A DNA stretch of 9,458 nucleotides from an uncultured Clostridia bacterium (GTDB taxonomy: Bacteria > Bacillota > Clostridia > Oscillospirales > UMGS1783): assembly GCA_937892635.1 (NCBI GenBank), contig CALBKB010000089.1, forward strand, positions 1 through 9,458, given 5' to 3'. Below the pieces are notes generated by a model. It was not told where the DNA came from and made no database searches. It saw only the letters and a program-made list of their open reading frames with translations. Below are positions 1 through 7,500 of this stretch, one piece after another (position 1 is the first letter of the stretch; each line of letters starts with the position of its first letter). A program made the position numbers and the translations under genes.

Positions 1-595
1 TCCCGATATTGGTAATTATCCCGACATTTGGTTTAATCATATTTTCCAACACGTCCATCTCGCCAACCATGGAAATGCCAGCCTCTACGATAGCAAGATC
101 GCAATTATTCCGTGGCAATGAAAGCAAAGACAGAGCCACACCTATCTTTGAATTATACGACTTCGGGCTTCGCGCTACTCTAACTTTTGGCGACAACAGC
201 TGATACAACCACTCTTTCACAATGGTTTTCCCATTACTGCCCGTTATTCCCACTATCGGATATGACAATTGTCGTCGATAATCGGCTGCAATATCCTGAA
301 GGACTTTAACTGCATCATCAACAAGGATTACGTTCGACTCTTCAACCACATTTTCCGGCAAATTGCTAATTTCCGTCACCACAAAATTCCTTACTCCTCG
401 CTTAAACAAATCATCAACAAAAAGATGGCCATCGTTTTTATCAGTTTTTATCGCAAAAAACAACGTCAGCAAACTATTACCAAGCATTCTACTATCTATC
501 AGAAAATCATCAATTTGACAAGGTTTCAAAGGAGACAACAATTTCCCTTGCGTCGTATTACAGATTCCTTCGATAGTAAACTTAGACCGTTCCAT
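1..595 (-). CDS. murF: MurF-type ligase, N-terminal part (probable bifunctional MurF/alanine racemase), cut by window edge
   Basis: Only the first 198 codons are present; the reading frame is open to the left edge. MurF adds D-Ala-D-Ala to UDP-MurNAc-tripeptide in the cytoplasm, the last soluble step of peptidoglycan precursor synthesis. Visible are an N-terminal substrate-binding domain (about residues 1-110), the ATP-binding P-loop GITGSNGKT (116-124), followed by IVKEWL, then SPKSYNSKIG (143-152), EAGIS (171-175) and TNIG (195-198). The KTIVKEWL and RSP-SYNS-IG wording is, from memory, that of the Bacteroidota MurF fused to a C-terminal alanine racemase (usually about 820-840 residues); the racemase half would lie outside the window, so fusion is inference. 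The ATG at 595 lies 24 bases after the branching enzyme stop. It is preceded by A-rich sequence with no Shine-Dalgarno match, unlike its neighbours. GC is about 40%, with ATA and AGA codons common. MurF-family assignment is secure; the fusion and phylum are likely. Confidence 0.88.
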   Translation of the reverse strand, partial: MERSKFTIEGICNTTQGKLLSPLKPCQIDDFLIDSRMLGNSLLTLFFAIKTDKNDGHLFVDDLFKRGVRNFVVTEISNLPENVVEESNVILVDDAVKVLQDIAADYRRQLSYPIVGITGSNGKTIVKEWLYQLLSPKVRVARSPKSYNSKIGVALSLLSLPRNNCDLAIVEAGISMVGEMDVLENMIKPNVGIITNIG

Positions 596-619
596 TTTCT
601 TTTGCGATAAAGAAATACA

Positions 620-2587
620 TTAAACAATTTTCAGCACCATAGCCGTCCTTGCGGGAAGATACATCTGAACTTTATTATCATCACCGTCAACAAACGTAAA
701 ATGGTGAATACTTTTATCATTTCTTCCCAAACCTCCGAATTCCAAATCGTCAGTATCCAATATTATCTCATACTCGCCTGCAGGAACGCTTAGAAAATAA
801 TCGTTATAGGAATTGCAAGGATGGAAATTAAACACGAACAGCAGTTTTTCACGAACGAAAGCAACAACTTTATCTACCTCATTATCAAACACTTTATAAG
901 GAAACTGCTGATTAAACAAGTTAAATGACTTCGTCATCTGAATCATAGCCATATCAAATTGATTCAAATAGAAATATTTCAATGTTCTATTATCCACCAA
1001 CGACCACTGACGACGACAGTAGTGATACGACCAGCCATTATCGGCTCTCGGGAAATCTATCCACTCAGGATGACCAAATTCATTGCCCATAAAGTTGAGA
1101 TAGCCCTCACCCACGACGGTAGCAGTCAACAGACGGATCATCTTATGCAGGGCAAGGCCTCGATTGATCACGGGGTTATCGCTCGCCTTATCCATATACC
1201 AATACATGTCTGCGTCGCACAGGCGAAAGATAATGGTCTTATCCCCTACCAGCGCTTGGTCGTGCGATTCGGCGTAGCCGATGCTCTTTTCTTTGGGACG
1301 GCAGGTAGTCAATTCGTACCAGAGCTTATACATATCCCAATCTTCATCGTTATAGTCTTTGAGCAGTTTGATCCACAGATCAGGCACACCCATCGCCAAC
1401 CGATAGTCAAAACCCACACCACCGTCGTTAATGGGCAGACACAAGCCGGGCATGCCCGACATATCCTCAGCCACCGTAACGGCACGAGCAGAGAGCTGGT
1501 GGACGAGATCGTTGGCCAGCATCAGATAGGTGACGGCTTGGGTATCGGTATTATCCGAAAAATACATATCATAATGAGCAAAGGCGCGCTCTAAGCCGTG
1601 ATCACGGTAGAGCATAGAGGTGACACCATCGAAACGGAAGCCGTCAAAATGATAGATCTCCATCCAATATTTGAGGTTGGAGAGCAAGAAATGCAGCACC
1701 TCATTCTTGCCGTAATCGAACAGTTTGGTGTCCCACGCAACATGATGGCCGCGGGCACCGGCGTGGAAATACTGATACTCGGTGCCGTCAAAGAGATTGA
1801 GGCCTTCGTTGGTGTTTTTTACGGCATGGGAGTGCACGACGTCAAGCAGTACGGCAATCCCCATACCGTGAGCGGTGTTGATCAGTTCTTTCAGATCACG
1901 GGAAGGGCCGTAGCGCGAGGATACGGCATAAAAATTGGATACTTGATAGCCAAACGAGCCGTAATAGGGATGCTCCATAATGGCCATGATCTGCAGCGTA
2001 TTATAGCCGGCCCGTTTGATGCGGGGCAGGACATGGGCGGTAAATTCGGCAAAGGAGCCTACCTTGCCCGACTCCTGCGCCATACCGATATGACATTCAT
2101 AGATATACGGCGTGGTTTGCGGTTTGAATCGGGCATCCGTCCAAGGAAAATTATCAAAGAGCGTATCGTCGACCACGGCACACCACTCGTGGGTGTTGGG
2201 ATCCTGCTCGACGCGGGTAGCATAAGACGGCACGCGACGGAGCATCTGCCCGTCATGCCAAACAATGGCCTGGATGTGCTGCCCAACCGTCAGGTCAGGC
2301 ACCTGCACCTCCCACACGCCGTTTTCCAATCGGGTCATGGGGCAGGCCGCCGTGTCCCATCCGTTAAAATCGCCGGTAAAAAACATGGCATCGGCGCCAG
2401 GCGCCCACTCGCGGTAAACCCAGCCGTCGGCACAGGGATGGATACCGAAATATTCGTAGCCATTGGCAAAATCGACAAGCCTCCCCTGCCCCGCCAATTC
2501 ATTGCGCTTGGCTTGATAGTCGGCCATGCGTTGTTCCAGTGCCTCTTGATAGGGAATCAAATAGGGATCCAGTTTACACAGTTTCAT
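620..2587 (-). CDS. glgB: 1,4-alpha-glucan (glycogen) branching enzyme, GH13 eukaryotic-type
   Basis: This 655-residue enzyme transfers alpha-1,4-glucan segments to make alpha-1,6 branches in glycogen; it is cytoplasmic. The N-terminal beta-sandwich (CBM48-like, about 40-140) carries YFGIH, WVYREWAPGA and TGDFNGW. The GH13 barrel follows with IYECHIGMAQ (162-171), region I DVVHSH (249-254), region II GFRFDGVTS with nucleophile Asp320, region III VAED with acid/base Glu374, and region IV ESHDQ with Asp443. GYLNFMGNEFGHPEWIDFPR (495-514) is the conserved late-barrel block; a C-terminal beta domain ends at LPARTAMVLK. All catalytic residues are present and length is normal. The start ATG has AGGAGG six bases upstream. 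It lies 12 bases after the dehydrogenase stop, so the two are probably co-transcribed. Oddity: about 1020 and upward in coordinate (residues 1 to about 520) the gene is near 50% GC, but residues after about 525 fall to 35% GC. The protein is intact across this boundary, so a chimeric gene (recombination or assembly) is possible. Confidence 0.95.
   Translation of the reverse strand: MKLCKLDPYLIPYQEALEQRMADYQAKRNELAGQGRLVDFANGYEYFGIHPCADGWVYREWAPGADAMFFTGDFNGWDTAACPMTRLENGVWEVQVPDLTVGQHIQAIVWHDGQMLRRVPSYATRVEQDPNTHEWCAVVDDTLFDNFPWTDARFKPQTTPYIYECHIGMAQESGKVGSFAEFTAHVLPRIKRAGYNTLQIMAIMEHPYYGSFGYQVSNFYAVSSRYGPSRDLKELINTAHGMGIAVLLDVVHSHAVKNTNEGLNLFDGTEYQYFHAGARGHHVAWDTKLFDYGKNEVLHFLLSNLKYWMEIYHFDGFRFDGVTSMLYRDHGLERAFAHYDMYFSDNTDTQAVTYLMLANDLVHQLSARAVTVAEDMSGMPGLCLPINDGGVGFDYRLAMGVPDLWIKLLKDYNDEDWDMYKLWYELTTCRPKEKSIGYAESHDQALVGDKTIIFRLCDADMYWYMDKASDNPVINRGLALHKMIRLLTATVVGEGYLNFMGNEFGHPEWIDFPRADNGWSYHYCRRQWSLVDNRTLKYFYLNQFDMAMIQMTKSFNLFNQQFPYKVFDNEVDKVVAFVREKLLFVFNFHPCNSYNDYFLSVPAGEYEIILDTDDLEFGGLGRNDKSIHHFTFVDGDDNKVQMYLPARTAMVLKIV
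1020..1100. other. Base-composition and codon-use boundary inside the branching enzyme gene
   Basis: Counting line by line, bases 601-1020 are 35% GC and 1021-1440 are 50% GC; 1-600 are 40%. Reading the gene in its own direction, the codons AGA and ATA first become frequent near 1046 and 1058, in the block coding for EWIDFPRADNGW, and continue through the ligase gene. The boundary falls in the most conserved part of the protein (about residues 495-530), where two homologues would be easiest to join. The exact breakpoint cannot be fixed by eye. Confidence 0.6.
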
Positions 2588-2593
2588 GTAGAT

Positions 2594-2599
2594 CCTCCT
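2594..2599 (-). promoter_or_regulatory. Ribosome binding site of the branching enzyme gene
   Basis: The minus strand reads AGGAGG, a perfect core Shine-Dalgarno match, six bases before the ATG at 2587. It sits in the 12-base gap after the dehydrogenase stop codon. It fixes the start and is a strong Firmicutes-style initiation signal, in contrast to the ligase gene downstream. Confidence 0.85.
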
Positions 2600-3541
2600 T
2601 TATACGATACGGTTATGGCGTTCTCCTCTGTAAAATCTATTGATGTTTTCGGCCATGGCTGCCACACAGCGCGCCCGCGCCTCGCTCGACCCCCACGCCA
2701 TATGCGGCGTTAAGCAGACATTGGGCCTGTCCTTAATCTCGTAAAAGGGGTGGTGCTCATCAAAGGGTTCCATCGAATAGACATCACAACCCAGCGCAAT
2801 GCGCCCCTGTTTGACCGCCTGTGCCAGCGCTCGTTCATCGGTAACGGCGCCACGGGCTACGTTAATAACCAATGCGCCCTGTTTGAGAGCGGCGACGCGG
2901 TCGGCGTTGAGCAGGTTTCGGGTTTGATCGCTCAGTGGACAATGCAAGGACAGGATATCCGATTCGCGGCAAAGGGTATCGATATCGGCCGCCTCAAATT
3001 CGGTTTCGGGTGCGCGGCGGCACATAAGAACCCGACAGCCCATGGCTTGGGCCATGCGCGCCACCCGACGGCCGATGCCTCCACCGCCGACGACGCCCCA
3101 CGTCATAGACGACAGTTCGTGGAAGACGGGAGTGAGACGATTGGCGACGCCGGATGCGGTATACTGACCGCTTGTAACATAGTCGGTATATTCGCTCAGG
3201 CGGGTCGCCATAGTCAGCGCCATCGCCAGCGTCAGCTGTGCCACGCTATCGGTGGAATAGCCCGGCACATTACACAGGGCAATATGAGTCGCGCGACAAT
3301 AGTCGATATCAATATTATCATAGCCGGTGGCCGCTACACAAATAAGTCGAACGGCGGTATCGGCCAAATTTTCTCGGTTAAGTTTGATCTTGTTAAGCAC
3401 CGCCACATCGGCATCCATCAAACGTTGGCGCACCTGCTCCGGCTTGGTATTGGCGAATGCCGTGACCTCGCCCACCCGTTCGAGCGGGGTCAGATCAATG
3501 TCGGCACCCAAGGTGTCCTTATCCAAAATGACAATCTTCAT
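2600..3541 (-). CDS. D-isomer-specific 2-hydroxyacid dehydrogenase (NAD-dependent)
   Basis: A 313-residue cytoplasmic oxidoreductase that interconverts a 2-hydroxyacid and the matching 2-ketoacid with NAD(P)H. The exact substrate (glycerate/hydroxypyruvate, lactate or other) cannot be read from sequence. The split catalytic domain begins with MKIVILDKDTLG; CVAATGYDNIDID (68-80) is the family's substrate-side block; the Rossmann loop is GGGGIG (152-157). Catalytic residues are Arg230 in NVARGAV, Glu258 in DVYSMEP and His280 in TPHMAWGS, so the Arg-Glu-His set is complete. Length is typical. I chose the ATG at 3541 because AGGAG lies five bases upstream; a longer frame from 3568 would add nine residues, overlap the transporter gene and lose this site. 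The gene follows the ZIP gene by 10 bases and precedes glgB by 12, so all three look like one operon. The fold resembles clostridial glycerate dehydrogenase-like proteins; that subgroup is a guess. Confidence 0.93.
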   Translation of the reverse strand: MKIVILDKDTLGADIDLTPLERVGEVTAFANTKPEQVRQRLMDADVAVLNKIKLNRENLADTAVRLICVAATGYDNIDIDYCRATHIALCNVPGYSTDSVAQLTLAMALTMATRLSEYTDYVTSGQYTASGVANRLTPVFHELSSMTWGVVGGGGIGRRVARMAQAMGCRVLMCRRAPETEFEAADIDTLCRESDILSLHCPLSDQTRNLLNADRVAALKQGALVINVARGAVTDERALAQAVKQGRIALGCDVYSMEPFDEHHPFYEIKDRPNVCLTPHMAWGSSEARARCVAAMAENINRFYRGERHNRIV

Positions 3542-3546
3542 AGCGT

Positions 3547-3551
3547 CTCCT
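3547..3551 (-). promoter_or_regulatory. Ribosome binding site that fixes the dehydrogenase start
   Basis: The minus strand reads TAAAGGAGACGCTATG: the TAA is the stop of the ZIP gene and AGGAG directly follows it, five bases before the ATG at 3541. Placing the site right on the previous stop codon suggests translational coupling of transporter and dehydrogenase. It also argues against the upstream ATG at 3568. Confidence 0.8.
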
Positions 3552-4304
3552 TTATCCCAACAAGACATCGCTGATGAGCATTAAGCAAAAACCGACCAAA
3601 AGAGCATACGTTGCCCCGCGCTGATGGCCGTGGGCATGAGTTTCGGGGATCATTTCGTCCGAAACGACATAGAGCATGGTGCCGCCCGCAAAGGCCAGTG
3701 CAAAAGGCAGGATAGCCGCGGACAGACTCACGGCAAAATAGCCGATTAATGTACCCACCACCTCAATGATACCCGTCATCAAAGCAATAACAAAGGCGCG
3801 ACCGGGCTTGACCCCTGCCGCCAGCATCGGCGCGATGATGACCATGCCTTCCGGAATGTTTTGCAGGGCGATACCACCTGCGATCAGCAGCGCCTGATTG
3901 GTGTTGCCCGAACCAAAACCGACACCGGCGGCTATGCCTTCGGGCAAATTGTGAATGGCGATAGCCAATACAAACAACAGCACCTTGCTCAGATCGGCAT
4001 TATGGTGGTGTTCTTCCTCAACTCCTGCCATTTTGTGCAGATGAGGCACCAGTTTATCTATCACGTTCAAGCACAGCGCACCGGCAAAAATCCCTACAAC
4101 GGCAACCCATATGCCCTGCTTTCCGCCATGTTCGACCGACGGCAAAATCAAGCCCAACACGGCCGCTGCCATCATGACGCCGGCGGCAAAGGAGAGCATG
4201 ATATCCGAAAATTTATGAGATATTCTTTTTAAGAGAAAGCCAACGATTGCACCGATTACCGTGGCTCCCCCGACACCGGCCGCCGTTAAGAGCACCATTT
4301 CCAT
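3552..4304 (-). CDS. ZIP family divalent metal transporter (zinc/iron permease)
   Basis: A 250-residue, almost wholly hydrophobic inner-membrane protein with about eight predicted membrane helices, the normal size for bacterial ZIP (ZupT-like) importers of Zn2+ and related metals. The metal-site motifs are present: HNLPEG (118-123) in helix IV and QNIPEG (148-153) in helix V, which supply the His, Asn and Glu ligands of the transport centre. A variable loop between helices III and IV is rich in acid and His (EEEHHH, 96-101), a usual metal-sensing or delivery loop. DEMIPETHAHGH (216-227) near the C-terminal helices is also typical. The start ATG at 4304 has GTGAGG about eight bases upstream; a second in-frame ATG lies two codons later. 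A promoter is visible at 4352-4379, making this the first gene of the apparent operon with the dehydrogenase and branching enzyme. Metal specificity cannot be told. No Zur- or Fur-like palindrome was evident by eye in the leader. Confidence 0.94.
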   Translation of the reverse strand: MEMVLLTAAGVGGATVIGAIVGFLLKRISHKFSDIMLSFAAGVMMAAAVLGLILPSVEHGGKQGIWVAVVGIFAGALCLNVIDKLVPHLHKMAGVEEEHHHNADLSKVLLFVLAIAIHNLPEGIAAGVGFGSGNTNQALLIAGGIALQNIPEGMVIIAPMLAAGVKPGRAFVIALMTGIIEVVGTLIGYFAVSLSAAILPFALAFAGGTMLYVVSDEMIPETHAHGHQRGATYALLVGFCLMLISDVLLG

Positions 4305-4351
4305 ATCTCAAACCTCACAGCATTTATCAACTTAGATTACTTCTTATTTAT

Positions 4352-4379
4352 AGTATACCACGATCCATAAAAAATGCAA
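4352..4379 (-). promoter_or_regulatory. Promoter of the ZIP-dehydrogenase-glgB operon
   Basis: On the minus strand a TTGCAT box (4374-4379) is followed after 16 bases by TATACT (4352-4357), preceded by TGG, an extended -10 element. Transcription would start about 40 bases before the ZIP start codon. The -35 box lies within the stem of the terminator that ends the upstream tRNA transcript, so the two signals share bases. Confidence 0.65.
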
Positions 4380-4393
4380 GGCGATGCCTTGCA
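4369..4393 (-). terminator. Second rho-independent terminator after tRNA-Arg
   Basis: On the minus strand an 8-base stem TGCAAGGC / GCCTTGCA (4375-4382 and 4386-4393) with a three-base loop is followed by six T residues (4369-4374). It directly follows the first terminator and looks like a backup stop that insulates the ZIP operon. Its T-run and stem overlap the -35 box of the ZIP promoter. Confidence 0.75.
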
Positions 4394-4421
4394 AAAACCC
4401 CGTTCACTATTGTGAACGGGG
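4393..4421 (-). terminator. First rho-independent terminator after tRNA-Arg
   Basis: On the minus strand a perfect 10-base stem CCCCGTTCAC / GTGAACGGGG (arms 4398-4407 and 4412-4421) with a four-base loop is followed by TTTTT (4393-4397). It begins four bases after the tRNA CCA end, so it would end the tRNA transcript. Confidence 0.88.
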
Positions 4422-4424
4422 TCT

Positions 4425-4501
4425 TGGTACGCCCGACTGGATTCGAACCAGCGACCTTCAGAGTCGGAGTCTGACGCTCTATCCAACTGAGCTACGGGCG
4501 C
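4425..4501 (-). tRNA. tRNA-Arg, anticodon CCG
   Basis: 77 bases including an encoded CCA end. The acceptor stem is GCGCCCG with CGGGCGT (one G-U pair at the end), the D arm is GCTC/GAGC, the anticodon stem TCAGA/TCTGA encloses the loop CTCCGAC giving anticodon CCG (reads CGG), the variable loop is AGGTC, and the T arm GCTGG/CCAGT encloses TTCGAAT. Every arm folds. It lies 32 bases after the stop of the penicillin-binding protein and is followed by two terminators. I see no convincing promoter in the gap, so it may be cut out of the PBP transcript. Confidence 0.95.
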
Positions 4502-4506
4502 ATATT

Positions 4507-4528
4507 CTGCCCTGCCGATGCAGGGCAG
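4507..4528 (-). other. Strong hairpin between the PBP gene and tRNA-Arg
   Basis: A perfect 9-base GC-rich stem, CTGCCCTGC / GCAGGGCAG (arms 4507-4515 and 4520-4528), with a four-base loop, starts five bases after the PBP stop codon. In the minus direction it is followed by AATATG and the tRNA, with no T-run, so it is not a standard terminator for the PBP. It may protect the mRNA 3' end once the tRNA is cut away. In the plus direction it is followed by TTCTTTT, but no plus-strand gene uses it. Confidence 0.6.
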
Positions 4529-4533
4529 TTCTT

Positions 4534-7500
4534 TTATTGTGGTGTGACCTCTTCCTTGATCTCTTCCTTAACCTCTTCTATCACTTCAATGGTTAATTGA
4601 TAGTTCTTGAGAACCGATTCGATGGTATAGGTATAGGTCTTGGTCTGGGTTCCGCTTTGCTTGGACGGCGTTAATATCTCTTCACCGTTCCAAACGCCAC
4701 CCAGCGTGTAGCCGGGAGAAACCTTGATCGAAAAGGCAAAGCTATCCCCTTCCTGAAGGGTGATGGTGGTGCCTGCAGCAGGAGACATGAAATATCCCTG
4801 CCCGCCTTCCGGCATAGTTATGGTGAAGCTTCTGGGCTGATAAATCTCATTGGGGTTATAGAGTTTAGGATCATTGGTACGGGTATGGGCGGTACAGAGA
4901 TGATTATTGACGCCGTTACTGGTCGAATACCCGGCAAACGTATCCGGTTTTTGCAGATTACCCCATACGACACCCGACAACGCCAACGGCGTACCGTCGG
5001 GAACGGGACGATAGACAAACTGGGCATCGGTGGTGGGGAAATCCACGGCGACCTCGCGCACCACATCGATCATCGAGGCCAAGTGGGCTGCGTCGCAGCC
5101 ATCGTGCGCAATCTGTCCCGAAGTATCGCAAATATACACGGGAACGTGGCAAGAACAGCTGGCTTGAGGCACGGTAGTCGGAGTAAACCACGCCAACATG
5201 GTGCGATCACCGCGCACATCGATCAAGCAATTGGCATCGGCGAGCATGCCGCAATCGGCGCACACCGTTTCCTGCACCAAGGAGGCAGGACGAGCCGCCA
5301 GCGAACCGCCCGACCAGCCAACCTTATTGATCACGTGCTGCATGATCTTTTTCCAAGTCGTCTGAGAAATATTCCAGGGCACACCCTTGGCCGTTAAGCT
5401 TTGTTGGTCATCAAAGCCGACCCAAAGTGCAGCCGAGAAATAGGGCGTGTAACCCGCATACCACTTATCGTAGTTAAAGTTGGAGGTACCGGTTTTACCG
5501 GCCAAGGGCACGCTTAAGCTACCGCCGCTGGCCAAACCGTTATTTACGCCGTCAACCAGCAGGTCCTGCATGAGCCATGCACTTTCTTTGGAACAAACGC
5601 GTTTGCTTTCTTCCTTTTTCTCCAAAATAACCTGACCCGACTGGGTCTCCACTTTGGTATAAGACATGGGCTGATAATAGGTGCCGCCGGAAGCAATGGC
5701 GCTGTAACCGGCAGCCATTTCCTTGACATATACACCATACGTCATAGCACCCATCGACAGCGCGGCCAGGTTTTGGTCACCATTTTCGCCCTCCACCAGG
5801 GTCATATTCAAATCGTTAGCCAGGAAATTATACGAATTGGCCATGCCCAGCTTGAGCAGAACCTGCGCTGCCGAAGCATTGAGCGACTCACGGATAGCCG
5901 TATACATGGTGGTCTTGCCGTAATAATATTTGTTGGCATTTTGGGGATATCCACCGCCATTCATGACCGATATCGGCGCATCGTCCACAACGGTGCCTTC
6001 GGTGATGGCGCCCTTCTCCAATGCCGGCAAATAGACCGACAACGGCTTGATGGAAGAGCCGGGCTGACGTCTTGTTGCGGTGGCGCGGTTGAGGTCACGG
6101 CTATTCTTATCGCCACGGCCGCCGATGACGCCGAGGATATGCCCGTTGGTATAGTCCATGAGTATGGTAGCCACTTGATAATCGTCGTCGGGATCGCTGT
6201 CCTTGGGGAAATAGGATTCGGTGGCAAACGCCTCTTCCAACGCCTTTTGCACCCGCATATCGGCCGTGGTATAGATGCGCAGACCGCCGCTGAACAGATA
6301 GTTGGACGCGGCCAACTTCGAATATCCTTTTTCTTTTTGAAGGTCCTCAAGAACATCCTCAATGACCATATCCACAAACCAAGAATAGGTCTTGGTCAAG
6401 GCCATGTTCTTACCATTGGGATTAAAGGCCAATTCCTGCGCCATGGCCTGATCATATTCTTCCTGAGACAGAAAGCCCAGATCACGCATTTTGCCTAAGA
6501 CCAAGTCTTTACGATACTTGTTTTGTTCGGGATGATCGTATGGCTCATATAGGGCAGGCATATTGATGATGCCGATAAGAGCCGCACTTTCGGCCGCCGT
6601 CAGTTCGGGGACCTTCTTGTCAAAATACAGTTCGGTGGCCTTACCCAAACCATAGGCACGGTAATTGAAATATACGGTATTGAGGTAATATTCCAGAATA
6701 TCGTTTTTCTGATATTTACGCTCGATATACAAGGCACGCAGAATCTCTTGCGCCTTGCGCTGCCAAGTGCGATCGTTATCTTTGGTTAAGTTCTTGATCA
6801 GCTGCTGAGTAATGGTAGAACCGCCGTAATCATCGTCACCCAACACCCAGCCAATGACCGCGCCGCCGAAGCGTTTCCAGTCGACACCGTTATGCTGCCA
6901 AAAGCGCTCGTCTTCAATGGCGATCAGCGCGTTAATCGCGTGCTCGGGGATATCTTCCAGGTTAACCCAACTGCGGTTTTCGTTGATGAACAGCTCCTGC
7001 ATTTTCTCATATTCGCCCGTTTCGGCGTTCTGAGCATACAACGTAGTGGTATATTCCAGACTACGGTTGGCGAACAGTTCATCCATATGCGTATCGGTAT
7101 AGCCGTTAACCAGCGCAACAAACGTGATGATGCCGACCGCGATACAGCCCAACACGAAGGAGCCGGCGTAACCGACGATGCGCAACCATTTTTTATGGGA
7201 GAAAAACGGGAATTTCTTTTGGGGTTCAGGCTTTTTATGTTGTTTAAGCACCGCCGCATCGACCTTAACGGTATCGCCCATGGACGGCTTCTCGTCCACA
7301 GCCTTAACCGGCTCCGGCACCGAGAAGGGCGCCGTATGGTCAACAACGGGGATTTGATCAAAATTTTGGGCAGGCGGCGTCATCGAAGGATCTGCCTTTA
7401 CGGCATCGGGAATATCCGGCTCATAAATAGCAAGAGGATCAATCGGCGAGGTGGTTTTAGGTTGCTCGTAAGGCAACGAATCACCCTCGGACAGGGCAGC

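Noticed and set aside
9..610. Plus-strand frames at 9-203 and 269-610 as small genes at the left end
   Set aside because: The minus strand here is a continuous MurF frame from 595 to the edge with the P-loop and substrate motifs; the plus-strand frames are shadows of it.
1598..2713. A 371-codon plus-strand open frame opposite glgB and the end of the dehydrogenase gene
   Set aside because: It lies fully antisense to clear genes with all catalytic motifs, has no recognisable domain, and follows from the codon pattern of the other strand.
2750..3574. A 274-codon plus-strand frame opposite the dehydrogenase gene, and other plus-strand frames over the PBP genes
   Set aside because: All mirror real minus-strand coding sequence, show no known motifs and have no promoter or ribosome site of their own.
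4507..4528. The hairpin after the PBP stop as a rho-independent terminator
   Set aside because: In the direction of the gene it is followed by AATATG and the tRNA, with no T-run; the T-rich flank is on the other strand, where there is no gene.
4393..4528. The cluster of inverted repeats around the tRNA as an attachment site or mobile element end
   Set aside because: Each repeat is explained as a terminator or transcript hairpin. There is no integrase gene in the window and no duplicated tRNA end.
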